Origin: Maribacter sp. 1_MG-2023
GTDB taxonomy: Bacteria > Bacteroidota > Bacteroidia > Flavobacteriales > Flavobacteriaceae
Length of the DNA: 64,000 nt
Reading direction: 5' to 3'
Assembly: GCF_030547005.1 (NCBI RefSeq)
Contig: NZ_JAUOPN010000001.1
Location: 558,001-622,000, forward strand
The notes under the pieces were generated by a model. The model saw only the letters and a list, made by a program, of their open reading frames with translations. It was not told the DNA's origin and made no database searches. Of the stretch, positions 9,518-17,985 are shown piece by piece. A program made the position numbers and the translations under genes. The first letter of the stretch is position 1; each line of letters opens with the position of its first letter.

Positions 9518-9541
9518 GGTAAAAATCATTCGTCTACAGTT
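9504..9541. repeat. Perfect 15-bp inverted repeat
   Basis: AACTGTAGACGAATG (9504-9518) and CATTCGTCTACAGTT (9527-9541) are exact reverse complements around an 8-bp loop. It lies between the end of the ABC-F gene and copy 2 of the secreted-protein gene. No U-run follows on either strand, so it is a poor terminator; a head-to-head regulator site is also possible. Confidence 0.8.
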
Positions 9542-9586
9542 ATTGTAGTTTTAAAATGTATTCGGAAATTAACGTGTTAATGAGGT

Positions 9587-11458
9587 CTAACCTTCTATTA
9601 TTGCTGAAAGCTCAAACCAACGCTCGGTCTTACTCTCAATAGTATCGGTTACTTCTTTTAGTTCTATACCTAGGTCTTTAATTTCATCACCACTTAATGA
9701 GCCATCGGTAAACTTCTCTTGTAGCGTAACCTTCTTTTTTTCTAATTTTTGAATTTCGCGTTCTAGTTTTTTGAACTCCTGTTGGTCTGCGTAAGATATT
9801 TTAGGTGAAGTATCTGGTTCTTTCCAACTAGTTTTAGGAGCGCTTTGAACTTCTTTCTGTTCGCGTTTCTCTAATACCTGACTGTCTTCGTATGCTCTGT
9901 AGTCAGAATAGTTACCTGGGAAATCTTCTACAACTGCATCGCCTCTAAACACAAATAGGTGGTCTACAATTTTATCCATAAAATAACGATCGTGAGATAC
10001 CACCATTAAGCACCCTTGGAAATCCATTAAGAAGCTTTCCAAAACATTTAGCGTTACAATATCTAAATCGTTTGTTGGCTCATCTAATATTAAGAAGTTC
10101 GGATTCTGAATTAATATAGTACATAGGTATAGTCGCTTTCGCTCACCACCACTTAGTTTATCAACGAAATCATATTGCTTTTTTCTGTCGAAAAGAAAAC
10201 GTTCTAATAGCTGCTGAGCAGAAATCTGTCTCCCTTTCATTAAAGGAATGTAATCTCCGAATTCGCGAATAACATCGATTACTTTCTGACCTTCTTTTAT
10301 TTCAATACCTTTTTGAGTGTAGTAACCGAACTTGATTGTTTCACCTACAATTACTTTTCCGCTGTCCGGTTGGTCGCGTCCACTTAAAATATTTAAGAAG
10401 GTAGATTTACCGGTACCATTCTTACCAATGATACCAATACGTTCTCCTTTTTGAAAAACATATTCAAACTTATCTAGAATTGGCTTACCAGGGAAGGATT
10501 TAGAAATCTTATGAAGTTCAAGAATTTTGCTACCAACACGTTCCATATTCAATTCTAACTGAACTTGATGGTCTTTTCTGCGTTGACTTGCTTTATCTTT
10601 AATAACTGCAAAATCATCTATTCTAGATTTAGACTTGGTAGTACGGGCTTTAGGTTGCCTGCGCATCCAATCCAATTCCTTTTTGAAAAGAAGCTCTGTT
10701 TTATGCTGCTCTACAGCTTCTTGCTCAATACGGGCTTCTTTCTTTTCTAAATAGTAACTATAATTCCCTTTATATGGATATAGTTTTCCGTTTTCTAGTT
10801 CAATGATTTCATTACAAACACGTTCCAAAAAATAACGGTCGTGTGTTACCATAAACAAGGTCATGTTTTCTTTCGCAAAAAACTCTTCTAACCATTCTAT
10901 CATTTCTAAATCTAAATGGTTGGTAGGTTCATCTAATACTAAAAGATCTGGTTTATTGATTAGAGCATTGGCAAGTGCCAAACGTTTCTTTTGTCCACCA
11001 GAGAGCTTGCCTACTTTGGCATCTAAATCGTCAAGTTTTAACTTAGAAAGAATCTGTTTGTATTGGGTTTCAAAATCCCAAGCTTCAAAACGATCCATCG
11101 CATCAAAGGCTTTTTGGTAGGCGTCTGCATCTTCGGGGTTTAGTAATGCCTTTTCGTAATTAGCCAATACTGTCAGTACCTCATTATCTGAAGCGAAAAT
11201 AGTTTCTTCTACAGTTAAGTTTGGATCCATTACCGGCTCTTGAGCCAAAAAGGAAACACGTGTAGATTTACGGTAGTTCACCTGACCTGAATCGGGGGAG
11301 TCAGCCCCTGACAATATATTTAGTATAGAAGTTTTTCCTGTACCGTTTTTAGCGATTAAAGCAATTTTTTGGTCTTTGTTGATCCCAAAAGATAGGTTCT
11401 CAAAAAGAACATTTTCGCCATAGGATTTCGAAATATTTTCAACGGTAAGTAGATTCAT
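9587..11458 (-). CDS. uup: ABC-F ATPase, Uup type
   Basis: The 623-aa protein has two ABC ATPase domains in tandem and no membrane part. Walker A is AKNGTGKTS (first) and GKNGTGKST (second). The signatures are LSGGQKKRL and LSGGERKRL, with DEPTNHLDL and DEPTNDLDI. A basic linker lies between them and a coiled-coil C-terminal domain (residues about 560-620, rich in KLEREIQKLEKKK) follows, which is the Uup hallmark. ABC-F proteins act on ribosomes; Uup has also been linked to DNA branch structures and transposon excision. It is followed at 17 bp upstream by the DUF4105 gene on the same strand, probably one transcript. Confidence 0.92.
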   Translation of the reverse strand: MNLLTVENISKSYGENVLFENLSFGINKDQKIALIAKNGTGKTSILNILSGADSPDSGQVNYRKSTRVSFLAQEPVMDPNLTVEETIFASDNEVLTVLANYEKALLNPEDADAYQKAFDAMDRFEAWDFETQYKQILSKLKLDDLDAKVGKLSGGQKKRLALANALINKPDLLVLDEPTNHLDLEMIEWLEEFFAKENMTLFMVTHDRYFLERVCNEIIELENGKLYPYKGNYSYYLEKKEARIEQEAVEQHKTELLFKKELDWMRRQPKARTTKSKSRIDDFAVIKDKASQRRKDHQVQLELNMERVGSKILELHKISKSFPGKPILDKFEYVFQKGERIGIIGKNGTGKSTFLNILSGRDQPDSGKVIVGETIKFGYYTQKGIEIKEGQKVIDVIREFGDYIPLMKGRQISAQQLLERFLFDRKKQYDFVDKLSGGERKRLYLCTILIQNPNFLILDEPTNDLDIVTLNVLESFLMDFQGCLMVVSHDRYFMDKIVDHLFVFRGDAVVEDFPGNYSDYRAYEDSQVLEKREQKEVQSAPKTSWKEPDTSPKISYADQQEFKKLEREIQKLEKKKVTLQEKFTDGSLSGDEIKDLGIELKEVTDTIESKTERWFELSAIIEG

Positions 11459-11474
11459 GTAGGGTAACTTAATT

Positions 11475-12656
11475 TTATTTTTTAGCTAGTTGTTTACTCT
11501 TAAAGTAATAGATGAGATATAAATAACGAATAGCCAATGCTAGTAAAACGATAATTAGTAATATGGAAAACACTTGAATTTTAAACAGCCACAGCATACA
11601 AGTAATGCCTAGTAATATGGTTAAAAATATGATGTAAGTGATCATCCATGACGGAATCTGCTTTTTTATCATCATAAATGCGATTATGATATTTGGGGCA
11701 AATGCCCACAGCGAATTAAAATTTGCCTTGGTAGCCAAATGGTCTGTACCAAACCAAAGGAATAAAATTAGAACACCTGCTAACCCCGTAACTGCGAGCA
11801 GCCCGAAGTCTAACCATTTGTTTCTTCGTAAGTTTTTAAAATCGGTATAGGTGATATAGCATACTAAAAAAAGCAGAATACTTAGCCAGAATAAAGGAGT
11901 TAAAAATATAAGAGAGCGGTATTCTTGTTCAGGAATATCTAAAATAACAGACTCACTTTTAACTATCGGCTTGCCATTTAGCGTGGTATGTTTCATTTGC
12001 TCGTACACATAAATTGGTAAGAACAAATGTTCGTATGGCGTTGCTTCTCTGTCAATTACAGAACCTAATGCAAGGTCAATACCGAAATTAGACCACGAGT
12101 TCGGATTTAACTTCAAACGGATTAACTCGCGAAATGTCAGTTGATCTTCTAAATAATTATAATCAAAATTAAATGTGCTCCCTAAAGTTTTTTCAAATAC
12201 CATAGGTATTCTAGTGGCACAGTTATCAAACAAAAAGTCGTACTTATATTTCTTGTTTTCTGGCAGTAAGTTGTGCTCTAGAAAAGTGACAATCTGGTTG
12301 CGTTGTTCTAAATTGACATCTAAAACTTGCTCTTTTATCCAACGTTTTTCTTGTTGGTAAGAATAATCGAAGTACTTAAACGGAATTCTAGAAATGGTGT
12401 ATGATAACTTACCTCTAGTAAAATTTAAATAGAAATTAGGGTCCTCAAAATCATACGTACCGTAACCGTAAACTTCATCTATACCTAAAGTTGGGTCTTG
12501 TAGTCGTATGGCACTATGCCCGAATTTGGCAGCTAAGTCTTCACCTGTGCCTACGGTCAATAAACTGATTTTTGATAATGGAGATAGTTGTGCATTTTGA
12601 GAATGTCCCCAAAATGCAGTAAAAAGTAGAATTAAAAACGTGATTTTTCTGAACAT
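11475..12656 (-). CDS. DUF4105 membrane protein with exported N-terminal domain
   Basis: The 393-aa protein starts with a signal peptide (FLILLFTAFWGHSQ). The DUF4105 region then spans about residues 25-225, with the recognisable GEDLAAKFGHSAIR, GYGTYDFEDPNFYLNFTRGK, and FLFDNCATR blocks. About five transmembrane helices fill residues 255-385. The conserved His of FGHSAIR and the Asn-Cys of DNCATR suggest a papain-like or NlpC/P60-related hydrolase fold; that is an inference. It is likely cotranscribed with uup, which starts 17 bp downstream. The biological role is not established. Confidence 0.85.
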   Translation of the reverse strand: MFRKITFLILLFTAFWGHSQNAQLSPLSKISLLTVGTGEDLAAKFGHSAIRLQDPTLGIDEVYGYGTYDFEDPNFYLNFTRGKLSYTISRIPFKYFDYSYQQEKRWIKEQVLDVNLEQRNQIVTFLEHNLLPENKKYKYDFLFDNCATRIPMVFEKTLGSTFNFDYNYLEDQLTFRELIRLKLNPNSWSNFGIDLALGSVIDREATPYEHLFLPIYVYEQMKHTTLNGKPIVKSESVILDIPEQEYRSLIFLTPLFWLSILLFLVCYITYTDFKNLRRNKWLDFGLLAVTGLAGVLILFLWFGTDHLATKANFNSLWAFAPNIIIAFMMIKKQIPSWMITYIIFLTILLGITCMLWLFKIQVFSILLIIVLLALAIRYLYLIYYFKSKQLAKK

Positions 12657-12776
12657 ACTTTTACTAGCTCATAGCAGGTGCAAAGATGCGAATAATAACA
12701 GACTTCATAGATATTGGTTTTTTATAATTTTATGTCAATTAACTATTTCCGTAAAGTGCTGTTTTATACAAATCTA

Positions 12777-12803
12777 AAAGCCACCTCTAGAGGTGGCTTT
12801 TTT
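12777..12803 (-). terminator. Terminator of the pyruvate carboxylase gene
   Basis: AAAAGCCACCT-CT-AGAGGTGGCTTTTTT forms a GC-rich stem of at least 10 bp flanked by A- and T-runs. It lies 26 bp past the pyc stop and could work in both directions. Confidence 0.9.
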
Positions 12804-12828
12804 AAATACATTATTTAGATTTTAATGG

Positions 12829-15800
12829 CTATTCAATAGATACAATTAAATCGTCTTGTTTTACCATGCTACCTTCTTTTAGACTAACCGATGTAACCGT
12901 ACCTGCTTTAAAAGAAGTTACGGTAGTCTCCATTTTCATGGCTTCAATTACAAATAAAGGATCGTTCTCTTTTATGGTTTGACCTTTTTTGACCAATACC
13001 TTGTATAAAGAACCTTGTAGAGGAGCACCAATTTGGTTCGGGTTTTCTAAATCTATCTTTTCATTCGATTCGATCTTAAGATTTAAAGAAGTATCTAAAA
13101 CATCAACAAATCTGTTTTCTCCGTTTACTTGAAAGAATACAGTTCGCAAGCCTAGTTCGTTAGGTATGCCGACAGAGAGTAACCTTACGATTACCGTTTT
13201 ACCCGGTTCTAACTCTATTAAGGTTTCTTCACGAAGTTTCATACCGTAGAAGAAATGCTTTGTTTGTACCAGCGCTAAATTGCCATACAGCTTATAGTTT
13301 TCATGTGCTTTTTCAAACACTTTTGGGTATAAGGTGTACGAAAGAAAATCTTCCATTTCAATACCACGTGTAAACCCTTTTTGAAACTTCTTTTTAAAGG
13401 CTTTAAATTCCTTGTCAAAATCAGTTGGTGCTAAATGTGCATTTGGTCTGTTCGTATATGGTTTTTTGTTTTTAAGAATGATTTTCTGAAGCTTCTTAGG
13501 GAATCCGCCAACGGGCTGACCTAAGTCTCCCATAAAGAAACTAATTACAGAATCTGGGAAAGATATTTCCTCACCACGTGTCATAACATCTTCTGTAGTA
13601 AGATTATTAGTCACCATGAAAATTGCCATGTCACCAACCACTTTTGAACTGGGTGTTACCTTAATAAGGTTGCCAAATAGTTTATTTACCTCGGCATACA
13701 TTGTTTTTACTTCTTCAAATCGGTCACCTAAACCTAAAGCAGTTGCTTGCGGACGCAAATTAGAATACTGTCCGCCAGGTATTTCATGTGAATACACCTC
13801 TGCAGTACCCGCTTTTAATCCAGACTCAAAAGGATAATAAAGCTCTCTTGTATCTTCCCAGAAATTAGAGAACTGATTTAGTTTCGGCATATCAAACTCA
13901 TGCGCTCTTGGCTGACCCTTCATCATCTCAACTACAGAGTTAAAGTTTGGCTGAGATGTTAATCCAGATAATCCGCCTAATGCTACATCGACCACATCAA
14001 CACCAGCCTCAATAGCTTTTAGATACGTTGTCGTCTGTAAAGAAGAGGTATCGTGCGTATGTAAATGTATCGGCAGCTTAACCGTGTCTTTTAATGCTAA
14101 AACCAATTCAGTAGCAGCATAAGGCTTCAGTAGACCTGCCATATCTTTTATAGCAATCATATGTGCACCGGCATTTTCTAGATCTTTTGCCAGCTGTGTG
14201 TAATATTTTAAAGTATACTTGGTTTCGTTGATATCTAAAATATCACCAGTATAACTTATAGCAGCTTCTGCGATACCACCAGTTTTATTACGAACATAAT
14301 TAATACTTGGTTCCATCGCCTTTACCCAGTTCAATGAATCGAAAATTCTAAAAATATCCACGCCGTTTTCCCAAGATTTCTCAACGAATTTTTCAATTAA
14401 ATTATCAGGATATGCTTTGTACCCAACTCCGTTAGATCCACGAAGTAGCATTTGAAATAATATATTCGGTACTGCTTTACGTAATTCGCGTAAACGTGTC
14501 CACGGACTTTCGTGTAAAAAGCGCATACTTACATCGAAGGTTGCACCACCCCAAACTTCCATACTAAAGGTATTTGGGTGATTCTTTGCATAACTCTCTG
14601 CAACTCGCAACATATCATACGTTCGCATTCTTGTTGCTAATAGCGATTGGTGCGCATCGCGCATTGTGGTATCTGTATAATGAATCTTCTTTTCATCCAT
14701 TAACCAAGCACAAAATTTCTCGGGACCCATTTCTGTTAGCATATCTTTTGTTCCTTTCGGATGTGCTTCTAGCGGATTGAATTTTGGAACCTTTGCATTT
14801 CTAAAGACCTTGTTTTCGTCGATATACTTAACATCAGAATTACCATTGACAATAACTTCGGCAAGGAAGTTGACAACTTTGGATGTTCTATCTTGTGGTA
14901 GTTTTATCTTGAATAGGGCAGGGGTGTTCTGTATAAAATTGACAGTAACCTTACCATCTTTAAAAGTAGGGTGTTGTATAACATTTTGAAGAAAATGAAT
15001 ATTGGTTTTAACTCCTCTAATTCTAAATTCTTTTAAAGCTCGTACCATTTTACGTGTAGCGCCATCTAGAGTTCTACCGTGAGATGAGACCTTTACCAAC
15101 ATCGAATCAAAAAACGGACTCACTTGATACCCTTGGTAGATACTACCGGCATCTAAGCGAATTCCCATACCAGAGGCACTTCTATATGTAGTTACCGTAC
15201 CGTAATCTGGAGTGAAATTATTTCCTGGATCTTCTGTGGTTAAACGACATTGTAATGCAAAACCATAGGTAGCAATGGTTTCTTGACCATATATTTTAAT
15301 CTGTTGACTATCTAGTTTATAATTTCCGGCAATGAAAATTTGAGTTTTTACCAAGTCGATTCCAGTAACCATTTCTGTAACCGTATGTTCCACTTGTATT
15401 CTTGGGTTTACCTCAATGAAATATATGTTATCATCTGGGTCTACTAAAAACTCTACCGTACCAATATTGTTATAGTTGACTTCTTGGGCAATGTCAACGG
15501 CATATTTGTAAAGATTCTGTTTTACATCTTCACTAACATTGTGTGACGGTGCTATCTCTACCACTTTTTGGTGACGACGTTGAACTGAACAATCGCGCTC
15601 ATGTAAATGGCGGATATTTCCGTGGTTATCGGCAACAATTTGTACTTCTATATGTTTAGGATTTTCGACATACTTTTCTAGAAACATGGTGTCATCGCCA
15701 AATGCGTTTAATGCTTCGTTTCTAGCAGAATCGAAATTCATTTCTAGATCCTCATCTTTTCTAATGATACGCATTCCACGCCCACCACCACCAGAAGCAG

Positions 15801-16281
15801 CTTTCAACATTATGGGATAACCTATAGTTGCGGCTTGGGTCAATGCAACTTTTAAAGAAGTTAATTTCTTTTTATTACTCTCAATGATTGGAACATTACA
15901 TTTTACGGCAACTTTCTTAGCGGTAATTTTATCGCCCAGAGCATCCATTACTTTTGGGTCAGGACCAATGAAAATAATATCATTGGCGGCACACTGTCTT
16001 GCGAATTCAGAATTTTCAGATAAGAAACCATAACCTGGGTGAATGGCATCTACGTTTTTAGCCTTTGCCAAAGCTATAATCTGCGGAATGTCTAAATAAG
16101 GTTTTAAAGGCTGATTGTCTTCACCAATTTGATAAGATTCATCTGCTTTATTTCGGTGTTGTGAATAGCGGTCTTCATAGGTGTAAATGGCAACTGTTTT
16201 AATGTTCAGTTCAGAACAGGCGCGCAATATACGAATTGCAATTTCACTTCGATTGGCTACTAAAACCTTTTTAATTTTCAT
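12829..16281 (-). CDS. pyc: Pyruvate carboxylase
   Basis: The enzyme carboxylates pyruvate to oxaloacetate with ATP, bicarbonate and biotin, refilling the TCA cycle. All parts are on one 1150-aa chain. The biotin carboxylase domain spans residues 1-450 (ATP loop KAASGGGGRGMRI, then HIEVQIVAD, EVNPRIQVEHTVTE). The carboxyltransferase TIM barrel spans about 535-800 (TTMRDAHQSLLATRMRT, metal-binding HLHTHDT). The PYC-type allosteric/C-terminal region follows, and the biotin carrier ends the protein with EAMKMET, biotinyl-Lys near 1116. Length is usual for single-chain PYC. It is monocistronic. A 22-bp palindrome about 115 bp upstream may regulate it. Confidence 0.97.
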   Translation of the reverse strand: MKIKKVLVANRSEIAIRILRACSELNIKTVAIYTYEDRYSQHRNKADESYQIGEDNQPLKPYLDIPQIIALAKAKNVDAIHPGYGFLSENSEFARQCAANDIIFIGPDPKVMDALGDKITAKKVAVKCNVPIIESNKKKLTSLKVALTQAATIGYPIMLKAASGGGGRGMRIIRKDEDLEMNFDSARNEALNAFGDDTMFLEKYVENPKHIEVQIVADNHGNIRHLHERDCSVQRRHQKVVEIAPSHNVSEDVKQNLYKYAVDIAQEVNYNNIGTVEFLVDPDDNIYFIEVNPRIQVEHTVTEMVTGIDLVKTQIFIAGNYKLDSQQIKIYGQETIATYGFALQCRLTTEDPGNNFTPDYGTVTTYRSASGMGIRLDAGSIYQGYQVSPFFDSMLVKVSSHGRTLDGATRKMVRALKEFRIRGVKTNIHFLQNVIQHPTFKDGKVTVNFIQNTPALFKIKLPQDRTSKVVNFLAEVIVNGNSDVKYIDENKVFRNAKVPKFNPLEAHPKGTKDMLTEMGPEKFCAWLMDEKKIHYTDTTMRDAHQSLLATRMRTYDMLRVAESYAKNHPNTFSMEVWGGATFDVSMRFLHESPWTRLRELRKAVPNILFQMLLRGSNGVGYKAYPDNLIEKFVEKSWENGVDIFRIFDSLNWVKAMEPSINYVRNKTGGIAEAAISYTGDILDINETKYTLKYYTQLAKDLENAGAHMIAIKDMAGLLKPYAATELVLALKDTVKLPIHLHTHDTSSLQTTTYLKAIEAGVDVVDVALGGLSGLTSQPNFNSVVEMMKGQPRAHEFDMPKLNQFSNFWEDTRELYYPFESGLKAGTAEVYSHEIPGGQYSNLRPQATALGLGDRFEEVKTMYAEVNKLFGNLIKVTPSSKVVGDMAIFMVTNNLTTEDVMTRGEEISFPDSVISFFMGDLGQPVGGFPKKLQKIILKNKKPYTNRPNAHLAPTDFDKEFKAFKKKFQKGFTRGIEMEDFLSYTLYPKVFEKAHENYKLYGNLALVQTKHFFYGMKLREETLIELEPGKTVIVRLLSVGIPNELGLRTVFFQVNGENRFVDVLDTSLNLKIESNEKIDLENPNQIGAPLQGSLYKVLVKKGQTIKENDPLFVIEAMKMETTVTSFKAGTVTSVSLKEGSMVKQDDLIVSIE

Positions 16282-16393
16282 TTTTTGGTACTGTATTTAA
16301 TGGTTAGTGTTTATCTGTATTTGTTATAAAACTTCATTTTTTATCTGAAATTGTTACAAAGGCTATAATTTAATTCTAAAATATCAACTAAAC

Positions 16394-16415
16394 AATACTA
16401 TGCATGCATAGTATT
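16394..16415. repeat. Perfect 22-bp palindrome
   Basis: The half-site AATACTATGCA is followed directly by its reverse complement TGCATAGTATT with no spacer. It sits 113 bp upstream of the pyc start. Its length and lack of a loop point to a binding site for a dimeric regulator rather than an RNA hairpin. Confidence 0.7.
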
Positions 16416-16626
16416 TTTCATTTAGGAACTAATTTGTGATATCATCTCAGAGAAGGTAGTTTATATTTTAATACGATAAGCCTAAGTGGTTGTGAATTTG
16501 ATGGTTGTCCACCTTTAATTTGTTAGAATAGTTTTTGATGCCTTGCAAAATATAGATGAGCTTGGAGCTTTTTATAACGGAATACCACTACCACCATATA
16601 ATTATATTAATTTAGAGCAATAATTG

Positions 16627-16647
16627 AGCAGGGCATTTTGCCCCGCT
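16627..16647. repeat. Short GC-rich hairpin before pssA
   Basis: AGCAGGGCA and TGCCCCGCT flank a 3-nt loop and pair except for one A-C (a G-U on the minus strand). It ends 27 bp before the pssA ATG, so it may fold in the mRNA leader. It lacks a U-run and is not a normal terminator. Confidence 0.45.
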
Positions 16648-16674
16648 GAACATATTGACATTACACCGACTATC

Positions 16675-17412
16675 ATGAAAAAGCACATTCCTAATTTTAT
16701 TACTCTATTAAATGTTTTCTGTGGCTGTGTGGCTACTATGTTTGCTGTCATGAATAGATTAGAGTTTGCCGCAATATTTGTTGCACTAGGTATTTTCTTT
16801 GATTTTTTTGACGGATTAGCGGCTCGTGTTTTAGATGTAAAAAGCGAATTAGGCCTACAGTTAGATTCTTTGGCAGATATGATTACTAGCGGACTAGTAC
16901 CTGGTATTGTAATGTTTCAATTATTGGCAATGTCTCAAACCAGTGGATGGGGAGATGGTGCTCACTTTTTTATGGAAGCCGGTAAATTTCAATACATACA
17001 CTTAATACCTTTTTTAGGCTTTATCATCACCATGGCATCGGGTTATCGATTGGCGAAATTCAATATAGATGAAAATCAGACGTCTTCGTTTATTGGTTTG
17101 CCAACACCCGCTAATGCACTTTTAATACTTTCATTACCACTTATCCTTTTATATCAGAACAATGATTTTTTAAATAGTATCATTCTTAATCAATGGTTCT
17201 TGATCATCTTAACATTGGTGAGTGCATATTTATTAAATGCTAATTTGCCGCTCTTTGCTTTAAAATTCAAGAATACAAGCTTCAAGGATAATGCCATGCG
17301 TTATATCTTTCTTATCATTAGTCTTGTGCTAATCGTTACCATGAAGTTCATGGCTATTCCCTTAATTATTCTGTTTTATGTAGTAAGTTCTGTCATACAA
17401 GAGAGACTTTAA
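16675..17412 (+). CDS. pssA: CDP-diacylglycerol--serine O-phosphatidyltransferase
   Basis: This membrane enzyme makes phosphatidylserine from CDP-diacylglycerol and serine, the route to phosphatidylethanolamine. The CDP-alcohol phosphotransferase motif DG-x2-AR-x8-G-x3-D-x3-D is complete (DGLAAR, then G-LQL-D-SLA-D). About seven hydrophobic helices fill the 245-aa chain. I chose the ATG at 16675 (MKKHIPNFITLLNVFCG) because an in-frame extension to 16624 begins with TTG, lies in a hairpin and adds a non-hydrophobic stretch unlike the family. It is the first of a run of same-strand genes. Confidence 0.93.
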   Translation: MKKHIPNFITLLNVFCGCVATMFAVMNRLEFAAIFVALGIFFDFFDGLAARVLDVKSELGLQLDSLADMITSGLVPGIVMFQLLAMSQTSGWGDGAHFFMEAGKFQYIHLIPFLGFIITMASGYRLAKFNIDENQTSSFIGLPTPANALLILSLPLILLYQNNDFLNSIILNQWFLIILTLVSAYLLNANLPLFALKFKNTSFKDNAMRYIFLIISLVLIVTMKFMAIPLIILFYVVSSVIQERL

Positions 17413-17439
17413 ATTTAGAATTATTTAGGAAGAATGATT

Positions 17440-17955
17440 ATGGAAAATGAAGAATATGAGTTTTGGTTAAGCGGACCTATTCAAGGTGTGCCAGATTTGC
17501 TGCAACCAGCAGTGCATGCCTTATTACAGTCAGAAAGAGAGCTTAAAAAGTATACTCAAGATTTTCCTAAAGAATTACTTTGGGCTAAAACATCAGGTAG
17601 AGCTTCTATTGGTTTTCATATGAACCATATTACGGGAGTGTTAGATAGAATGATGACTTATGCCAAAGGTGAATCGCTATCTGATGCGCAATTTCAATTT
17701 CTAAAAAAAGAAGGTGCCTTTAATTTAACTACTGAAGTTGGCGACTTACAAGAGCAATTTTCAACTAAAGTTTCTGAAGCGCTAGCATATTTCAAAACGA
17801 TACCAGAATCTTCACTTACAGAAAAAAGAACTGTAGGTAGAAAGAAGTTGCCATCTACCGTAATCGGACTTTTATTTCATACTGCAGAGCATAGTCAAAG
17901 GCATATTGGGCAATTATTAGTAACTGCCAGTGTACTGCAATCTAAAATATCTTAG
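17440..17955 (+). CDS. DinB-like (DUF664-type) four-helix protein
   Basis: The 171-aa protein is a likely four-helix bundle with the DinB-type metal-ligand histidines: H in IGFHMNHITGVLDRM and the pair in HTAEHSQRHIGQLL. DinB-family proteins bind a divalent metal, and several are thiol-dependent transferases; the reaction here cannot be told. Two ATGs are possible (17434, 17440). AGGAAG at about 17427-17432 is spaced properly only for 17440. It lies 27 bp after pssA in the same direction. Confidence 0.85.
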   Translation: MENEEYEFWLSGPIQGVPDLLQPAVHALLQSERELKKYTQDFPKELLWAKTSGRASIGFHMNHITGVLDRMMTYAKGESLSDAQFQFLKKEGAFNLTTEVGDLQEQFSTKVSEALAYFKTIPESSLTEKRTVGRKKLPSTVIGLLFHTAEHSQRHIGQLLVTASVLQSKIS

Positions 17956-17985
17956 TCCGTCATTTAATCAGAATAACTTTATAGC

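Larger units (their letters stand above)
9107..9522. repeat. Tandem duplication, copy 2
   Basis: This is the second copy of the 416-bp unit described at 8486-8901. It differs by scattered substitutions only. At its upstream edge it gains a further inverted arm (9527-9541) that is absent from copy 1. Confidence 0.9.
16282..16674. promoter_or_regulatory. Divergent pyc/pssA intergenic region
   Basis: There is no gene in these 393 bp. The region must hold the promoters of pyc (minus) and pssA (plus). It contains the palindrome at 16394-16415 and a hairpin just before pssA (16627-16647). A weak -7 like TAGCCTTTG on the minus strand lies in the pyc-proximal part. Confidence 0.5.

Noticed and set aside
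8486-9522. Insertion sequence or transposon
   Set aside because: The duplicated unit has no transposase, no terminal inverted repeats and no target duplication; it is simply a tandem gene duplication.
9504-9541. Rho-independent terminator for the ABC-F gene
   Set aside because: The stem is perfect, but no U-run follows on the minus strand, so I list it only as an inverted repeat.
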